A stretch of DNA of 64,000 nucleotides, taken from NCBI GenBank assembly GCA_903813345.2, contig CAIIXF020000006.1:16124348-16188347 (forward strand). The letters run 5' to 3'. Each line of letters starts with the position of its first letter. Position 1 is the first letter of the stretch. The stretch is from Owenia fusiformis (lineage: Eukaryota; Annelida; Polychaeta; Sabellida; Oweniidae). The notes beneath the pieces were generated by a model. That model did not search any database. It saw nothing but the letters and a program-made list of their open reading frames with translations, and had not been told where the DNA came from. The position numbers and the translations under genes are program-made. This document shows, piece after piece, positions 1 through 10,300 of this stretch.

Positions 1-60
1 AAACTAGACAACAGCAACGCCAAAGCATAGCAAATCCCATTGATTTTCATTCGATGGAAT
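1..60. repeat. Fragment of dispersed repeat (same family as the 6.1-7.1 kb element)
   Basis: A short stretch reading 'caacgccaaagcatagcaa' followed by 'atcccattga' closely matches 'caacgccaaagcgtagcga' plus 'atcccatcga' at about 6151-6180 inside the ZIP7 gene. A partial inverse of the same motif ('attcgatggaat') follows at once. It is read as the edge of an old copy. There is no coding potential here. Confidence 0.5.
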
Positions 61-99
61 AATTATATTACCCCTTCAATGAGCACATTTACCTGAAAA

Positions 100-225
100 T
101 AGTTTTTCACTTGGGAGGGGTCCCACTTACAGAAAATTCATTTTACATTAAGTTAAAGGGCAGCAGGACATTGAAAACTGTTCCACTTACAGAGATATTC
201 CACTTTACAGGTTTTATATTGTATT
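100..225. repeat. Degenerate copy of the 'ttccactt..acagaggt' repeat family
   Basis: Repeated phrases such as 'tcccacttacag', 'ttccacttacagaga' and 'ttccactttacaggtttta' occur within about 120 bases. Near-identical phrases recur at about 62650-63005 and, more weakly, at 46320-46460, so this looks like a dispersed non-coding element. It lies in what is probably the last intron of the NRF-6-like gene. Confidence 0.4.
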
Positions 226-592
226 GGAGCTCTCTAATAGCCAAAATGTGAGTAGAAATACTACGTCAATTACTACGAAATTACGTCATTATATATTCAA
301 ATTTCAATCAAAATGATGTCATATTTGAAATCTACACATAAAAGTACATCTAGAAATATAGTTTTGAAAATTGTTTATCAACTTAGAATTTTTTTTTTTT
401 AAATGTGACTTCTAGTTGGGGGAGATTCCCCATAGACCCAATGATATAAAATCACAAAAGAGAAATATCTTTTCTTGTATTGGACAGATATTATACAAAT
501 ACTGGATGAACAGAAGCTGGATATGGCTATTTTACTGGACATCTTTTAATTTGCATAACTATTCGATACATAAGGGTGATATTTAAAGTGAA

Positions 593-673
593 CCACTAAA
601 AGATGAATATTTAAGTTAAATGGAACTTTCTACCACTAAAAAGATGAATATTTAAGTTAAATTGAACTTTCTA
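593..673. repeat. Two-copy tandem duplication of about 40 bp
   Basis: A unit beginning 'ccactaaaagatgaatat' and ending 'gaactttcta' is repeated directly with one inserted A and one substitution, so the duplication is recent. It is non-coding. The rest of 226-884 shows no gene; the pyrimidine-rich stretch ending 'tttcag' at 884 is the acceptor of the next exon. Confidence 0.75.
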
Positions 674-884
674 CAAAACCTGCCATGCTATCTGATCCGA
701 ATGAGCCATCTGGTTGTGAAACTGATAACTACCTACTCGCATCTGAGCTATTAGACAAGTAAAGGATATCTAAATTCACACTTTTGGAAAAAATGCTAAA
801 CCTGCCCATGTTTTAAAAAGCGTATTAAGTAGATTAAGACATGGATTATGTAACTTTGACATGTACATGTTCCATATATTTCAG

Positions 885-1138
885 GGTTTGTGAACACAAT
901 CCTCTCCTGGCCTGGTTTGATTCCACTGAGTCGTCTTACATACTGCTGTTACCTGGTCCACCCCATTGTAATATATACAATATTAATGAGCAGGGAAACT
1001 ACGCTTATTATGTCAGACATTGGCCTTGTTCAGATGTTCTTTGGTTTCTTCATGAGCACATATGGTGTGGCCTTCATTGCATCAATGTGCCTTGAAGCAC
1101 CATTTATGCGACTTGAGAAAGTTATATTTAAACGATAG
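885..1138 (+). CDS. NRF-6-like multi-pass acyltransferase, C-terminal exon (partial gene)
   Basis: This is the last coding exon of a 'nose resistant to fluoxetine' (NRF-6) type membrane protein of the acyltransferase-3 family. It opens after a 'tatatttcag' acceptor with two bases that finish a split codon. It encodes about 83 residues beginning FVNTILSWPGLIPLSRLTYC and ends at TAG. The family signature is clear: an LSW..l.PLSRLTYC.YL.H segment, two hydrophobic spans (around PIVIYTILM and MFFGFFMSTYGVAFIASMCL), and the closing E.PF..LEK motif. In invertebrates these proteins are linked to lipid or xenobiotic handling and transport in gut and epidermis; the exact substrate cannot be read from this exon. 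Upstream exons lie outside the window, so the N-terminal NRF domain and the catalytic histidine are not visible. Confidence 0.85.
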
Positions 1139-1514
1139 TGCAATAATAGTCCCTACCAGTGTTAAAATCAAAATCTTTTTACGGACACTTTTGTGCGGTG
1201 TGTCAGTTTTATACTTACTGTAGTCAATTTTATACTTACAGTTGTATTGATATTAATGAACTAAATTCTGAAATAGTGAATCATCCATGATTATTAGTCT
1301 TGGAATGAATGATTATACACATTTAGAATTGTGTAGAGCATACATCCGTCCATTTTTAAAATATATCTTTTTAAATATAGGCTAAATCATAAATAAAGGA
1401 AATGAGTCAGTTGAGTCATTAATGTAAATCAGATGATTCTTACAGAAGATAGAACTTTTATCTTTTAGTTCTATGATCTTTATATAGGTGGCCTCATACT
1501 TTTCTCCACCTGGT
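1139..1514 (+). other. Probable 3' untranslated region of the NRF-6-like gene
   Basis: AT-rich non-coding sequence follows the TAG stop. A canonical AATAAA lies at 1392-1397 and is the most plausible poly(A) signal. No other gene is seen before the repeat cluster starting near 1515. Confidence 0.5.
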
Positions 1515-1515
1515 A

Positions 1516-2160
1516 CATAGGCGTAGCCAGGGGTGCAATGAGATAGATGAAGAAAGGAGCTTTAAAATGCTTTTTATTTGAAACTTCTAGCTCAATTTGG
1601 AATTCAAAATACTGAACTCCCACTTATATTTGATACTATTATATTTCAAGTTTTTTGGCAATTTAAAATTTCGTGGCTATTATATTTCGCTAATTTTCAA
1701 TTTTTAAAATTTTGCGGCTATTAATTTTCGCGGATTTGTCATTTGCTTCAATAAAAGCCATGGTTGTTCCTTCTCCTGATGAGTTTGGCTTCTAATTGAG
1801 CCATATCGTTAGAATGTTCATTTTAAAATTGTAATAACAGTCTTTAATCTAATTTTTCTTTTTCAAAACTCAAAATGTCATGTTTTTCCCTATCATCGAC
1901 CAGCACTTTTACTTTCCAATTTCCTTGGAATTTCGCGACTATTAAATTTCACGAATTAGAACTGTTGGAATTTCGCGGCTACTATATTTCGCGAATTTTC
2001 CAAATCTCGCGAAAAGCGCAAAATATAGTAGCGCGCGAAAATTACTGGGAGTATTTTTTTTTTTGGATTGTATATGCCAGAATCCATAATCCCCCCACCC
2101 TGACTGAAAACCGAATTTTGGCGATCGCACCCCCCTGGCTGAAAGCTGGCTACATCCCTG
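1516..2160. repeat. Nested inverted-repeat element: 'gcgtagccag' element split by a 'tttcgcg' foldback
   Basis: The outer ends are 'ggcgtagccagg' near 1520-1531 and 'agctggctacatccctg' ending near 2160. The right part also carries 'gactgaaa' and 'gatcgcacccc', both of which occur in inverted form in the compact copy at 19579-19675. Inside lies a second element, about 1615-2053, with diverged inverted ends ('actccca..tactattatattt' against 'aaatatagta..tgggagt') and many copies of 'aatttcgcggctatta' and 'atttcgcgaattttc'. The simplest reading is insertion of the inner foldback into the outer one. The open frames here are low-complexity by-products. Confidence 0.6.
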
Positions 2161-2360
2161 TGGTATGTGCAATGTAACCGCAATTGATAACAATAATGGC
2201 ATTTGCTCAAATCCTGTTCAATATGTATTTGTGTTTGCTTTTTAAAGAATCAGGAACTGAAAATCAGGTTTTATTTTGTACACTTGATTTATTGTATGTT
2301 TCATAATCAATGACGACTATTGTCTTGAATCTGGTGTATATGTCCACACGCCCACTTACT

Positions 2361-2468
2361 TACTGATTTACTGTACTGTGCATCATTTTCTGTACTGTAC
2401 ATCATTTTCTGTATTATACATCATTTACTAGAACTGTACTGTACATCATTTTCTGTACTGTACTTACA
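2361..2468. repeat. Minisatellite, unit about 20 bp ('catcattttctgtactgta')
   Basis: Four to five imperfect copies of a unit reading 'catcattttctgtactgta' follow one another, with one degenerate copy in the middle. Nothing coding is present. The stretch from here to 3849 is AT-rich and holds no feature I can support, apart from a weak open frame at 2969-3142 that I rejected. Confidence 0.75.
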
Positions 2469-3849
2469 TATAAATTACTATTACAGATAAGTGTCTGCAT
2501 GTTATGTCTATTCATGTATAATTATTACATTGAGTAATAAATTACATTTACTTTACTGTACTGTAAAAAACAATGAAGTCTTTGTTCAGTTGATCTTTCA
2601 TAAATAATGGAAATAATGTACATAATGATAAATGTTGTTCATTATGACTTGTGCATTAACACAAGGTACATGTGCTTGTACAATATTGCTGTTTCTATTT
2701 GTTAAATAACAACCCTACAACCATATCTCCTTTCTATTAACCAAACGTAAACCTCAAATCATAAACAGTGATTTCTTATGGGAAGATACGTCTAAAGAGA
2801 CTGTGTTGAGAAGAGAAACTAATGACACAAGTGGAATATAGAAATAGTAAAACTACATGCTTATTGGTCCATTTGGTACATGTATAAAATAAACCCCTCA
2901 CCAAATAACAGTATACTTATTTCAAATATTTCATGCTATCTTAATGCTATCTTTAACTAATGTTACAGGAATCTGAAGCATCATCAACTGGAGAAACTGT
3001 CTCTGCAATGTTATCCTATTTATACATTGACAATTTCACCATTAGATGGCGCTTCAGTTCCATTTGCATTGTCTACACACAAAAAAAACATGTTCAATGG
3101 CAAGTTAAACAAATATTATACTGCAAACTTACACTATCTTAATTAAGTAGTTCATTTAATCATTCTTTCTATTCTCTAAATGGGTTCCCCCATACATATT
3201 CCCCCACCTCAAAAATTGGATGCCTCGAGTGGATGTTTCTTGAATGAGAATGTTTCATGAATTAAAGAAAATGGGACAGTATTATAATTCAACATGACTT
3301 ACTTAACGTTGTAGGGTTACAATACTAAGTCAAAATAACAATTTTTACATAGCAATAATATGATCAAATAATTCACAGTATCTTCATTTTCATATGTAAA
3401 TCAGAATAACACAATATCATTCAAATTAACTATCTACATTTATTATAATTTTTCAAAAGTTTATTTTGCAATTTTCACCTTTGACAAATTGACATCTTTT
3501 TGCACATGATCCCTTCTATTTTCATAATTCATATATTTCCAAAATGACATGTTATAACATAATTTTTTTAAATCCTAGAAATATTCAATATTTCCTTCAC
3601 CTCACCTCAGAGATCTTTGATCTGTTCTAAATATTACATACAATTTAGACTTATGCAAAAGTACTGCTTGAATGTTTGGCTGGAGTATTTGAGTCTTAAC
3701 TCTGAGAGATTACTATTGTGAGATGGTTTACTCATTCCCTCTAAAAATGAATATTCAGGTGATATCAGGTCAAACTAATACACTGTAGTTTTTGTATCAA
3801 AAGTTTCCCACTCCAAGTCTATATAGTAAACCATGTACTAGCATATTTA

Positions 3850-4319
3850 CTGTAGATTGGGTTAATTTGGCGCTACTTAATTTGGCGATTTTGCCATTTT
3901 TGGCATATTGGCGGCTATTTAATTTGGCGGATATGCAACAAAATTAACTTACGCACTGTTTGCGAATTACCATGTAAATGGATAAGTTTGGCTATGTCCA
4001 TTTTTCTTTTGAGGACCACTGGCGATCATCCTTTACATTTTGCACCTCGATCGATGCTGCTACCATACCACGCTTTTCCTTTCTAGTTTTTCCCTGAATA
4101 TTAATGAGTGACTGACCAGTTCTGAGCCAATTTATGAGAGACATTTTTCATATTTTTGAAAGAAACTAAACCGGAAGTGACCTAAATACACTGGAGGAAA
4201 TACTCTAGATAATTCCCGGGGATTCATTTTAAATTTTGGCGAAGATTTATATTGGCGAATTTTTCAAATTCGCCAAATTCGCCAAATTAAAGCGGGCGCC
4301 AAATTAACCCAATCTACAG
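3850..4319. mobile_element. Non-autonomous TA-flanked inverted-repeat transposon (MITE), 470 bp
   Basis: The left end reads 'ctgtagattgggttaattt' and continues 'ggcgc'. The right end is its perfect reverse complement, about 24 bp per arm. A TA dinucleotide flanks both sides (3848-3849 and 4320-4321), as expected of Tc1/mariner-type target duplication. The interior is filled with 'aatttggcg' phrases near the left arm and their complements near the right arm. There is no transposase frame, so it would need a transposase in trans. The near-identical arms suggest fairly recent insertion. It sits just downstream of the ZIP7 stop codon. Confidence 0.85.
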
Positions 4320-4468
4320 TATACAAAGTCACACAGATATTCATATCTAACTTGATCCTGTAACCAATACAACTCCAGCAAATTCCAATCCTGAATAACT
4401 CATTTTTCCCTTGAACTTCAAAGGATAAATAAACCTATAAACGTTTGAGCGTATAATACTGGAATGGA

Positions 4469-4605
4469 CTACTCAAATTCAGCTATGAGAACCATCATGT
4501 AGACTCCTACGAGCATTGCAGCAATCTCTTTGATGGATTGGCCTAAGGTAGACTCACTTAGTAGCTCAGGTATAACAGCCACTGTGGCAATGTAGATGAA
4601 GCCAC
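4469..4605 (-). CDS. SLC39A7: ZIP7 exon 5: TM7-TM8 and stop
   Basis: It encodes [16 protein letters not shown], then [15 protein letters not shown] and a TAG stop. The very short C-terminal tail after the last span is typical for ZIP proteins. Sequence downstream (below 4469) is AT-rich and soon runs into the TA-flanked MITE. Confidence 0.93.
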
Positions 4606-7600
4606 CTGAAATAACAACAATAACATGTGTGAATTTAAATACCATCCTCTACCCTTCACAATAACTTGATTTAATCTACACTCTTTAAATTTGAGACAGT
4701 TCTTAGATCGAGCCTATTTCCACAGTATGTAGTCACAGAATCGTTATTCTTCACACTCATTTCCAATTCAAACTACCAATAGGGGTGATTTAAATCTATG
4801 TCATAGACAGAGGGTATGAGACTAGAACATTGAGATTTCAGGGTAGCTTTCCCCTTTGGGCTACCACAGCCCTCCCATATAAGTAGCTGCATTTAAGGTG
4901 AAAGAATTTGGGAAATAAATGCCTTTCAAATTACATGTTTGAGAAATGAATAATAATGTAAGCTACACAGGACATGTACATTTTTTCTAAAGATATTTCA
5001 CAATCTTTTTTAATGGAAAAAATTAAAGTTGGCAGACCAGTTAAATGTTTGCAACTTTCAGTTCCGATATCTCTGAAGCTACAAAACCAATCTGCGTATA
5101 TATCAAGAAAACTACAGTTATATAGAACATTTTACCAGCTTTTCATATCTATCTACTAGAAAAGGAATGATCCAAATACATATAGTATATTGGATTGATT
5201 TTCAAACCACTCACCTGCTGTAAAGGGAAGGATCCACGTGGTAGCAGCTGCTGTCATATCTTGTAACATTAGGCTGACTAGTGTTCCCATCATGGCACCT
5301 ACAGCTGTAGTCAACTGAAGCATCATAGCCTAGAGACAAAACATGATACAATAAGAAAAGATTTTGGGACCCTGTGCAACCACCCGCCCTACTACCTTGC
5401 AATCTGATTACAATATAGCACCAAAGGATGCTATAAAATTTAAGATTAAGTAAAAGATCAGATGTGGGAAAACTTCTTTAAAAATGACAAAATATAGACA
5501 TTTTCTAGATGTCCCAACTTGACGTATTTGCAATATTTACAAAAACGTGGCTTATTTCCTTATTCTCAGATCAGGTTTTCATAGACTTATATCATTGTGA
5601 GAGAGAGTGGTCATAAAAAAAGATGGCAGAGTAGTAAACTAGTTACGCATCTGAAATTCAAAAGAATATCATACACATGTATATGAACTACCGACTGCAC
5701 ATTTTTTTCATTTTGGTCTAAAACCTATTTTGCATTCTAATCTTCAGTTTTCATGGTCTCAGATTGTTATTTTACAATCGACACTAAAGTTTGAATATTG
5801 TCAATTTTCAAATGAGATCACATTCTCAATGGACCTATTTGCTGTAGCGATATGTGTATTGTGATATTATGCTGTAATGTCATGGACGACTTACCTTCTT
5901 TCGAGAACAGCCTGATGTCACCAATATAGCATAATCCCCTATCTCATGTGGGACCTCATGGAGCAGAATTGTGATAGTGGTGATTATACCTGAAACAATG
6001 AAATCTTTATTACCGTGTCATTTAACTTGTATAATTGTGATGAATCTATATCACAACTCAATCTCAAATTATGATCCTAAAAATAAGAATAACTTATAAA
6101 TTGCTTTAATAACTTTGATACAAACCAAGTCTGGTGTAACCAGAACAACGGCAACGCCAAAGCGTAGCGAATCCCATCGAACAGCCATGGATGGCATTTT
6201 TACAAACAAAGTATATAGCAAAAATGGCAGCCATTTTTCAAAATGGCCGCCTTCTACCAAAAGTGTCATTAGACCATGTGCCATGCTTATAGTATTCACA
6301 TACCAAATATGAACAAAATCGCTCTACTACTTTTCAAGTTATAGTAAAATACGTTAAAATGGCGGCCATTTTTCAAAATGGCCACCTTCTACCAAAAGAG
6401 CCATTAGACAGTGTGCCGTGCTTATAGTATTAACATACCAAATATGAACAAAATCGCTTCACTACTTTTCGAGTTATAGTAAAATACGTTAAAATGGCGG
6501 CCATTTTTCAAAATGGCCACCTTCTACCAAAAGTGCCATTAGACAGTGTGCCGTGCTTATAGTATTCACATACCAAATATGAACAAAATCGCTCCACTAC
6601 TTTTCAAGTTACAGCAAAAATCGTAAAATAACGAGTAAAGGCCGCCATTTTTCAAGATGGCTGCCATGTGCTTCTTTAATATCTACATTTCTAGCTTTAT
6701 TAATGTCCTATATAATTTTTTTACATCTCAAACATATTGCTATTACAGTTTTACATATTGCACCTAAATTACTATAAATTCGGCACTAAAATGGCCGCCA
6801 TTTTGAAATGAGCGGCCATTTTGAAAATCGGCTTTCGAGCAGAACTTCTACCCCCATAGGGTATATGTGTACAAAATATGAACAAAATCGGGCCAACGGT
6901 ATTTGAGTTATTGCCTGGACGGACGGACGGACGGACGTACGTACGGACGGACAGACGTACGTACGGACGGACGGACGTACGTACGGACGGACGTACGTAC
7001 GGACGGACGGACGGATGGACGGAGGCGTTCCCTATATCCCTCCGAACTTCGTTCGATGGGATAAATATTAGAGGAGGGAAAATGAGGAAATGGGACCAAT
7101 GGTGTAATTTACCAGCATGCACATAGATAGTGATATAACCATTGGTTCAAACAAATGGCAGTTTTCAATTGTCAGGTCAGAATATTGTTGATGCATGGAC
7201 AATACAAGTGGCACGGAATGGAACAAAATTAAAACTGTTTCAGAAATTACCTCCAGAATTCAGAACTTTCGGAATTTCAGACTTAATGTTTGTTAATATA
7301 ACTATTAATACAATATATTAACTTATAAACAATTTGCATAATGTTCATATGTTTTTTAAAAGGTATGAAATATATAAAATCAATGATGAATCATTTATTT
7401 ATCGCTTACAAACAACTTTAACTCTTCAATATTTATTATACAAATTTATTGATTTTGTTTCATCCCAGTTCGCTATAGCGAGTTGGCAAGGGTTCTTTAC
7501 AGAAAACAGTTAATTCCGAAAACATTGGAATATGTTTGATTAGAAAAACGTATGAGACACTAAAGTAATTGAACCAATTTTGGCGGCCCATGTGTTTTTC

Positions 7601-10155
7601 TAAACAAACATTCCTGGGCAAACACTGAGAAGGCAGTTCATAAGTTTATTTCCGATGGTAAAATCAGACAGTTCAGACAATAATTCTATTCCATGCCAGC
7701 CCTAATGGACACCCTTGTATGTTGTCAAATCAAAATATAAATGCTCATAAATGTCTGGAACTGTATCAGAATTCTCCCTTTCGCGGTTCGCTCTTTGAAT
7801 CAGAACGTTCGCAAATATGTTCTGAAAAAGCACTCAAAAAGGACAAAATTTGATTGGTCAATATTTTCCCACTATGCTTTTCGCGTAGCTATTCGCGTGA
7901 CCCGAAAATTCTAAATCAAACTAATTACGCAATTTTGTTTTTACACCCGCACGCTAAATAAAACAATGACACCATCGGAAGTATTCTTCTCTGTCATTGC
8001 TTTAATAGTCAGTATACTGAGTTTAATCAATAAAAGATTGTACAATAAACAACAAAATTCGGAAACGAGTACTATAGATTTGCTTTCGGACCACAGAACA
8101 GATTGACCTAGATAATAGCGACGCGTCTTCTTTGGTCTACTGCTCAGTTGTTTGTGGGTTTTCAACGTAACTCTATAATGTAATTTGAAGATGAATACTT
8201 CAGTTCAGTTGTTGCATCGATGTTGCAGTTTGTAATGTGGTAAGATTGGCATGAAAGTATTGAAAGTCGAATGGAATTGTTTTTCCAATATGGCGACTAG
8301 TCAACTGATCACGTGACCTTCTCTTCCGGAATATTTTCTCACTTTTCAATCGTCGTTATCACCACGCTATGAATCAATACAATGAAAAAAATAGCTGTTA
8401 TATTAAGATTAATAAGAGATCAATCGTTTCTAATATTTTTTTCTGTACTCTCGTACGGGAATATGAACGAATATATCGTTTGAAAAATAGGTGTGAAAAT
8501 CCCCATGTTAAACCTATGAGGGAAAACCAGGAAGTATAAATTTGTTCCTCCGCGAACTGCATCATGGGAAATATTTTGACCTTATAAGGAAAGATTTTCG
8601 CGTCTCCTCTTTTGAAGAGGGAACAACGATTTCGAGAATTGTTGACAACAGACAAAATGAATGAAAACAACAGGTAAAAGTACTGAATATTATTTCAACA
8701 TGGAAAGAATTGTAAAATTCCCCAAGTCAATGGGTTGTCTTGTAAAAGAAATAAGTATTGTTTGACCCTGTGCGAATGGAGCCCTGAATGTGACCAATTT
8801 TAGCAACTTTCAGAACCAATCATTTAACATACCTATATTTGTGCCAGCCATATATGAGGCTCCAATTGCGAGACCATCTGTAAAGTTATGCGAGAAGTCT
8901 GCAGCTAAATTCAGATATGCTGATACTTTGATGTCTTCTTGAGGAAATGTATGATCTAGAACAGAAAATAATTTAAAACAATATAACACTTGTAACTGTG
9001 ATGCATTGTAAATGTATACAAAGCTTGACATACAATAAGCACAAAATCATTATAGAAATCTAATGATCTGAATTTGAAAAATGAAAAAGCTTGTCGGTTC
9101 TATAACTCGGTGCTAACTCATTCAATTGGTACTCATAAGACTAGTCCAACTGGGCTAGACTGACCTTTCACAAAACCCATCAGCTCAAGTATAAATTTTG
9201 TTTTAAATAATAATTGAAATTAAATTAAATAAATGTAGACTTTACCCTTTTCTACTATTTTATCATCAGTCTTTTTTTCTTTAGATTCTTCTTTCTTTTC
9301 TTTTGATTCTTCTTTTTTATTATCAGATTCTTCTTTTTTATCTTTGGTTTTAGCATCATCCTCCTTTGTTTCTTTTTCATCTTTTTTACTTTCTTTTTCC
9401 TCCTTTTTGGCAGGAGCTCCATGACTGTGGCCATGGCTGTGTGAATGACCCTTGACGTAGCGAACAAACTTCTCAATTATAAGGAACACAATGATACCCG
9501 CCAAGACCCAAAGGCCAACACTCATATCATGAACATGGCCCTCTCCTTCGCCATGAGAATGGCCGTGTGAGTGACTGTGATCTCCATCAGCAGGCCCATG
9601 AGGAGTCATAGCGTGTGGAATCAGATGTAGGAATGCATCACCAAGGAGACCACCTGATGCAAAGCTCAGGAGAATTTTGAGAAGTGGTTCATATTCAGGA
9701 GTGTTTTCAAGTGGAATGAACAGAAGAATCAATATCGGAGCTGCACTGATCAATGCCGTTGATGTTAGCGCTTTTGCCCATAACATTAAAGTAGAATCTA
9801 CAGGCTTTGTTATCTTTGGCTTCGTATTACCAGCTTGTTTTTGTGGCGGTTGCTGTTCATGAGAATGTCCATGGTGCTCATGTGCATGTCCATGCTGATG
9901 ACCATGATCATGTGAGTGCCCATGAGGTTCGTGAGTATGACCATGATCGTGTGCGTGCCCATGACCGGCATGAGCATCTGGAGGTGGCTTTTCATTTGCA
10001 GATCTGGAGTATTTCTGGTGCGCAGGCTCGTCGTGTGAGTGTCCATGGTCATGTGCATGCCCATGATCGTGTGCGTGCCCATGATCATGTGAATGGGCCG
10101 CTATACCGCCTAATATGAGGCATAATACAAACGAAAAACAAAAAATATTCTTCAT
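4469..10155 (-). CDS. SLC39A7: ZIP7-type zinc transporter (SLC39A7 / Catsup family), five exons, 459 aa
   Basis: The spliced model joins 10155-9246, 8955-8833, 5989-5895, 5329-5215 and 4605-4469. All junctions are GT..AG and in phase, giving 1380 nt and a TAG stop. In this family the protein releases zinc from ER/Golgi stores into the cytosol. Visible features: a signal peptide (about 1-20); a long His/Asp/Gly lumenal stretch (about 21-100); membrane spans near 124-149 and 159-182, the second containing [11 protein letters not shown]; a second His-rich loop (192-209); a third span (211-231); a Lys/Glu-rich cytosolic loop (about 235-303); HNFTDG at 326-331; HEVPHEIGD at 355-363; and three further hydrophobic spans to the C-terminus. 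HNFTDG and HEVPHE are the zinc-site motifs of the LIV-1/ZIP family. From memory, human ZIP7 is of similar length. The start is the only ATG preceding a signal peptide. Confidence 0.95.
5215..5329 (-). CDS. SLC39A7: ZIP7 exon 4: TM6 and start of TM7
   Basis: It encodes [20 protein letters not shown] and ends in WILPFTA(G). Both match the corresponding part of animal ZIP7 proteins as I remember them. Splice sites are 'gtctctag' and 'acagcag|gtgagt'. Confidence 0.92.
5895..5989 (-). CDS. SLC39A7: ZIP7 exon 3: TM5 with HEVPHE motif
   Basis: This short 95-base exon encodes [20 protein letters not shown] and a Cys/Arg/Lys end. HEVPHE(I)GD is the defining sequence of the LIV-1 subfamily of ZIP transporters, and its His and Glu residues are metal ligands. 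The flanking splice sites 'attgtttcag' and 'aagaag|gtaagt' are strong. Confidence 0.95.
6120..7061. repeat. Dispersed element with three 135-bp tandem units and a (GGAC)n tail, in ZIP7 intron 2
   Basis: The left part has 'gccaaagcgtagcgaatccc'. Then come three direct copies of a 135-bp unit (6221-6355, 6356-6490, 6491-about 6625) that contains 'atggcggccatttttcaaa' and 'ccaaatatgaacaaaatcg'. Degenerate 'ggccgccatttt' copies follow at 6640 and 6790. A (GGAC/GTAC)n array fills about 6916-7022 and is followed by 'cttcgttcgatgggat', the inverse of the left edge motif. Arginine/serine-rich open frames over the array are artefacts of the tetranucleotide repeat. Confidence 0.85.
7062..8284. other. 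ZIP7 intron 2, no gene recognised
   Basis: This is AT-rich intronic sequence. A patch with more CpG than its surroundings lies at about 7780-7960 ('cgcggttcgc', 'ttcgcgtagctattcgcgtg'). The short open frame on the minus strand at 7941-8165 has no recognisable domain and no convincing splice context. Confidence 0.5.
8285..8575. promoter_or_regulatory. Candidate embedded promoter or enhancer within ZIP7 intron 2
   Basis: Several promoter-type motifs lie close together: 'aatatggcgac' at about 8288, CACGTGAC (E-box/CRE-like) at 8310-8317, the ETS core 'cttccgga' at 8323-8330, and 'atcatgggaa' at 8561. Such motifs are common near animal transcription starts. A plus-strand ATG at 8657 is followed by a possible donor 'aacaacag|gtaaaa', but no partner exon was found. 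The call rests on motif clustering alone. Confidence 0.25.
8833..8955 (-). CDS. SLC39A7: ZIP7 exon 2: TM4 with HNFTDG motif
   Basis: The acceptor is 'ttctgttctag' and the donor 'aatatag|gtatgt'. The exon carries [20 protein letters not shown], the fourth span of the ZIP fold, whose His, Asn and Asp line the binuclear metal site. Its entry and exit phases (1 and 1) match exons 1 and 3. Confidence 0.93.
9246..10155 (-). CDS. SLC39A7: ZIP7 exon 1: signal peptide, His-rich region, TM1-TM3, charged loop
   Basis: This exon codes for residues 1-303 plus one base. The N-terminal third is almost a tandem array of [11 protein letters not shown]-type units, and the DNA itself is a degenerate minisatellite. 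The last 65 residues are almost only Lys, Glu, Asp and Ser. That loop occupies the position where mammalian ZIP7 has an acidic serine-containing segment reported as a CK2 target. Here the Ser-Lys-Glu-Lys and Glu-Glu-Ser repeats are candidate kinase sites, which is an inference. The donor reads 'gaaaagg|gtaaag'. Confidence 0.93.
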
Positions 10156-10300
10156 TTTGTAAACCGGAAATGAACGTGGCTTTCAGTAGAAAACCGAACG
10201 AGTGGTCGTTCGAGATTTTTAAACAAAATACCGACTTTACGATACCATTCACATTCGTTTGACTTTCAAGGGGCAACAAGGCCTGGACTGTATAGAGAAA
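10156..10300 (-). promoter_or_regulatory. ZIP7 5' untranslated / proximal promoter region
   Basis: This is the sequence immediately upstream of the ZIP7 ATG. It contains 'aacgtggc' (a CCACG half-site on the minus strand) and a small palindrome, 'cgaacga..tcgttcg'. A CCACG core is found in ER-stress elements, which could suit an ER transporter, but one half-site is weak evidence. No TATA box is evident. Confidence 0.35.

Noticed and set aside
2969-3142. Acceptor-like 'tgttacag' followed by an open frame downstream of the NRF-6 exon
   Set aside because: The NRF-6 reading frame already ends at 1138 with the family's closing motif, and this peptide resembles nothing; an alternative 3' exon cannot be supported.
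6772-7126. Open frames with Arg/Pro/Ser/Val repeats on both strands
   Set aside because: They translate the (GGAC/GTAC)n array; frames remain open only because of the tetranucleotide repeat.
7941-8165. Minus-strand 74-residue frame in ZIP7 intron 2
   Set aside because: No domain and no splice continuity with ZIP7 exons, whose phases already join without it.
9807-10118. Plus-strand His/Asp/Val-rich frame opposite ZIP7 exon 1
   Set aside because: It is the complement of the His-rich minisatellite; ZIP7 on the other strand has a complete multi-exon model.
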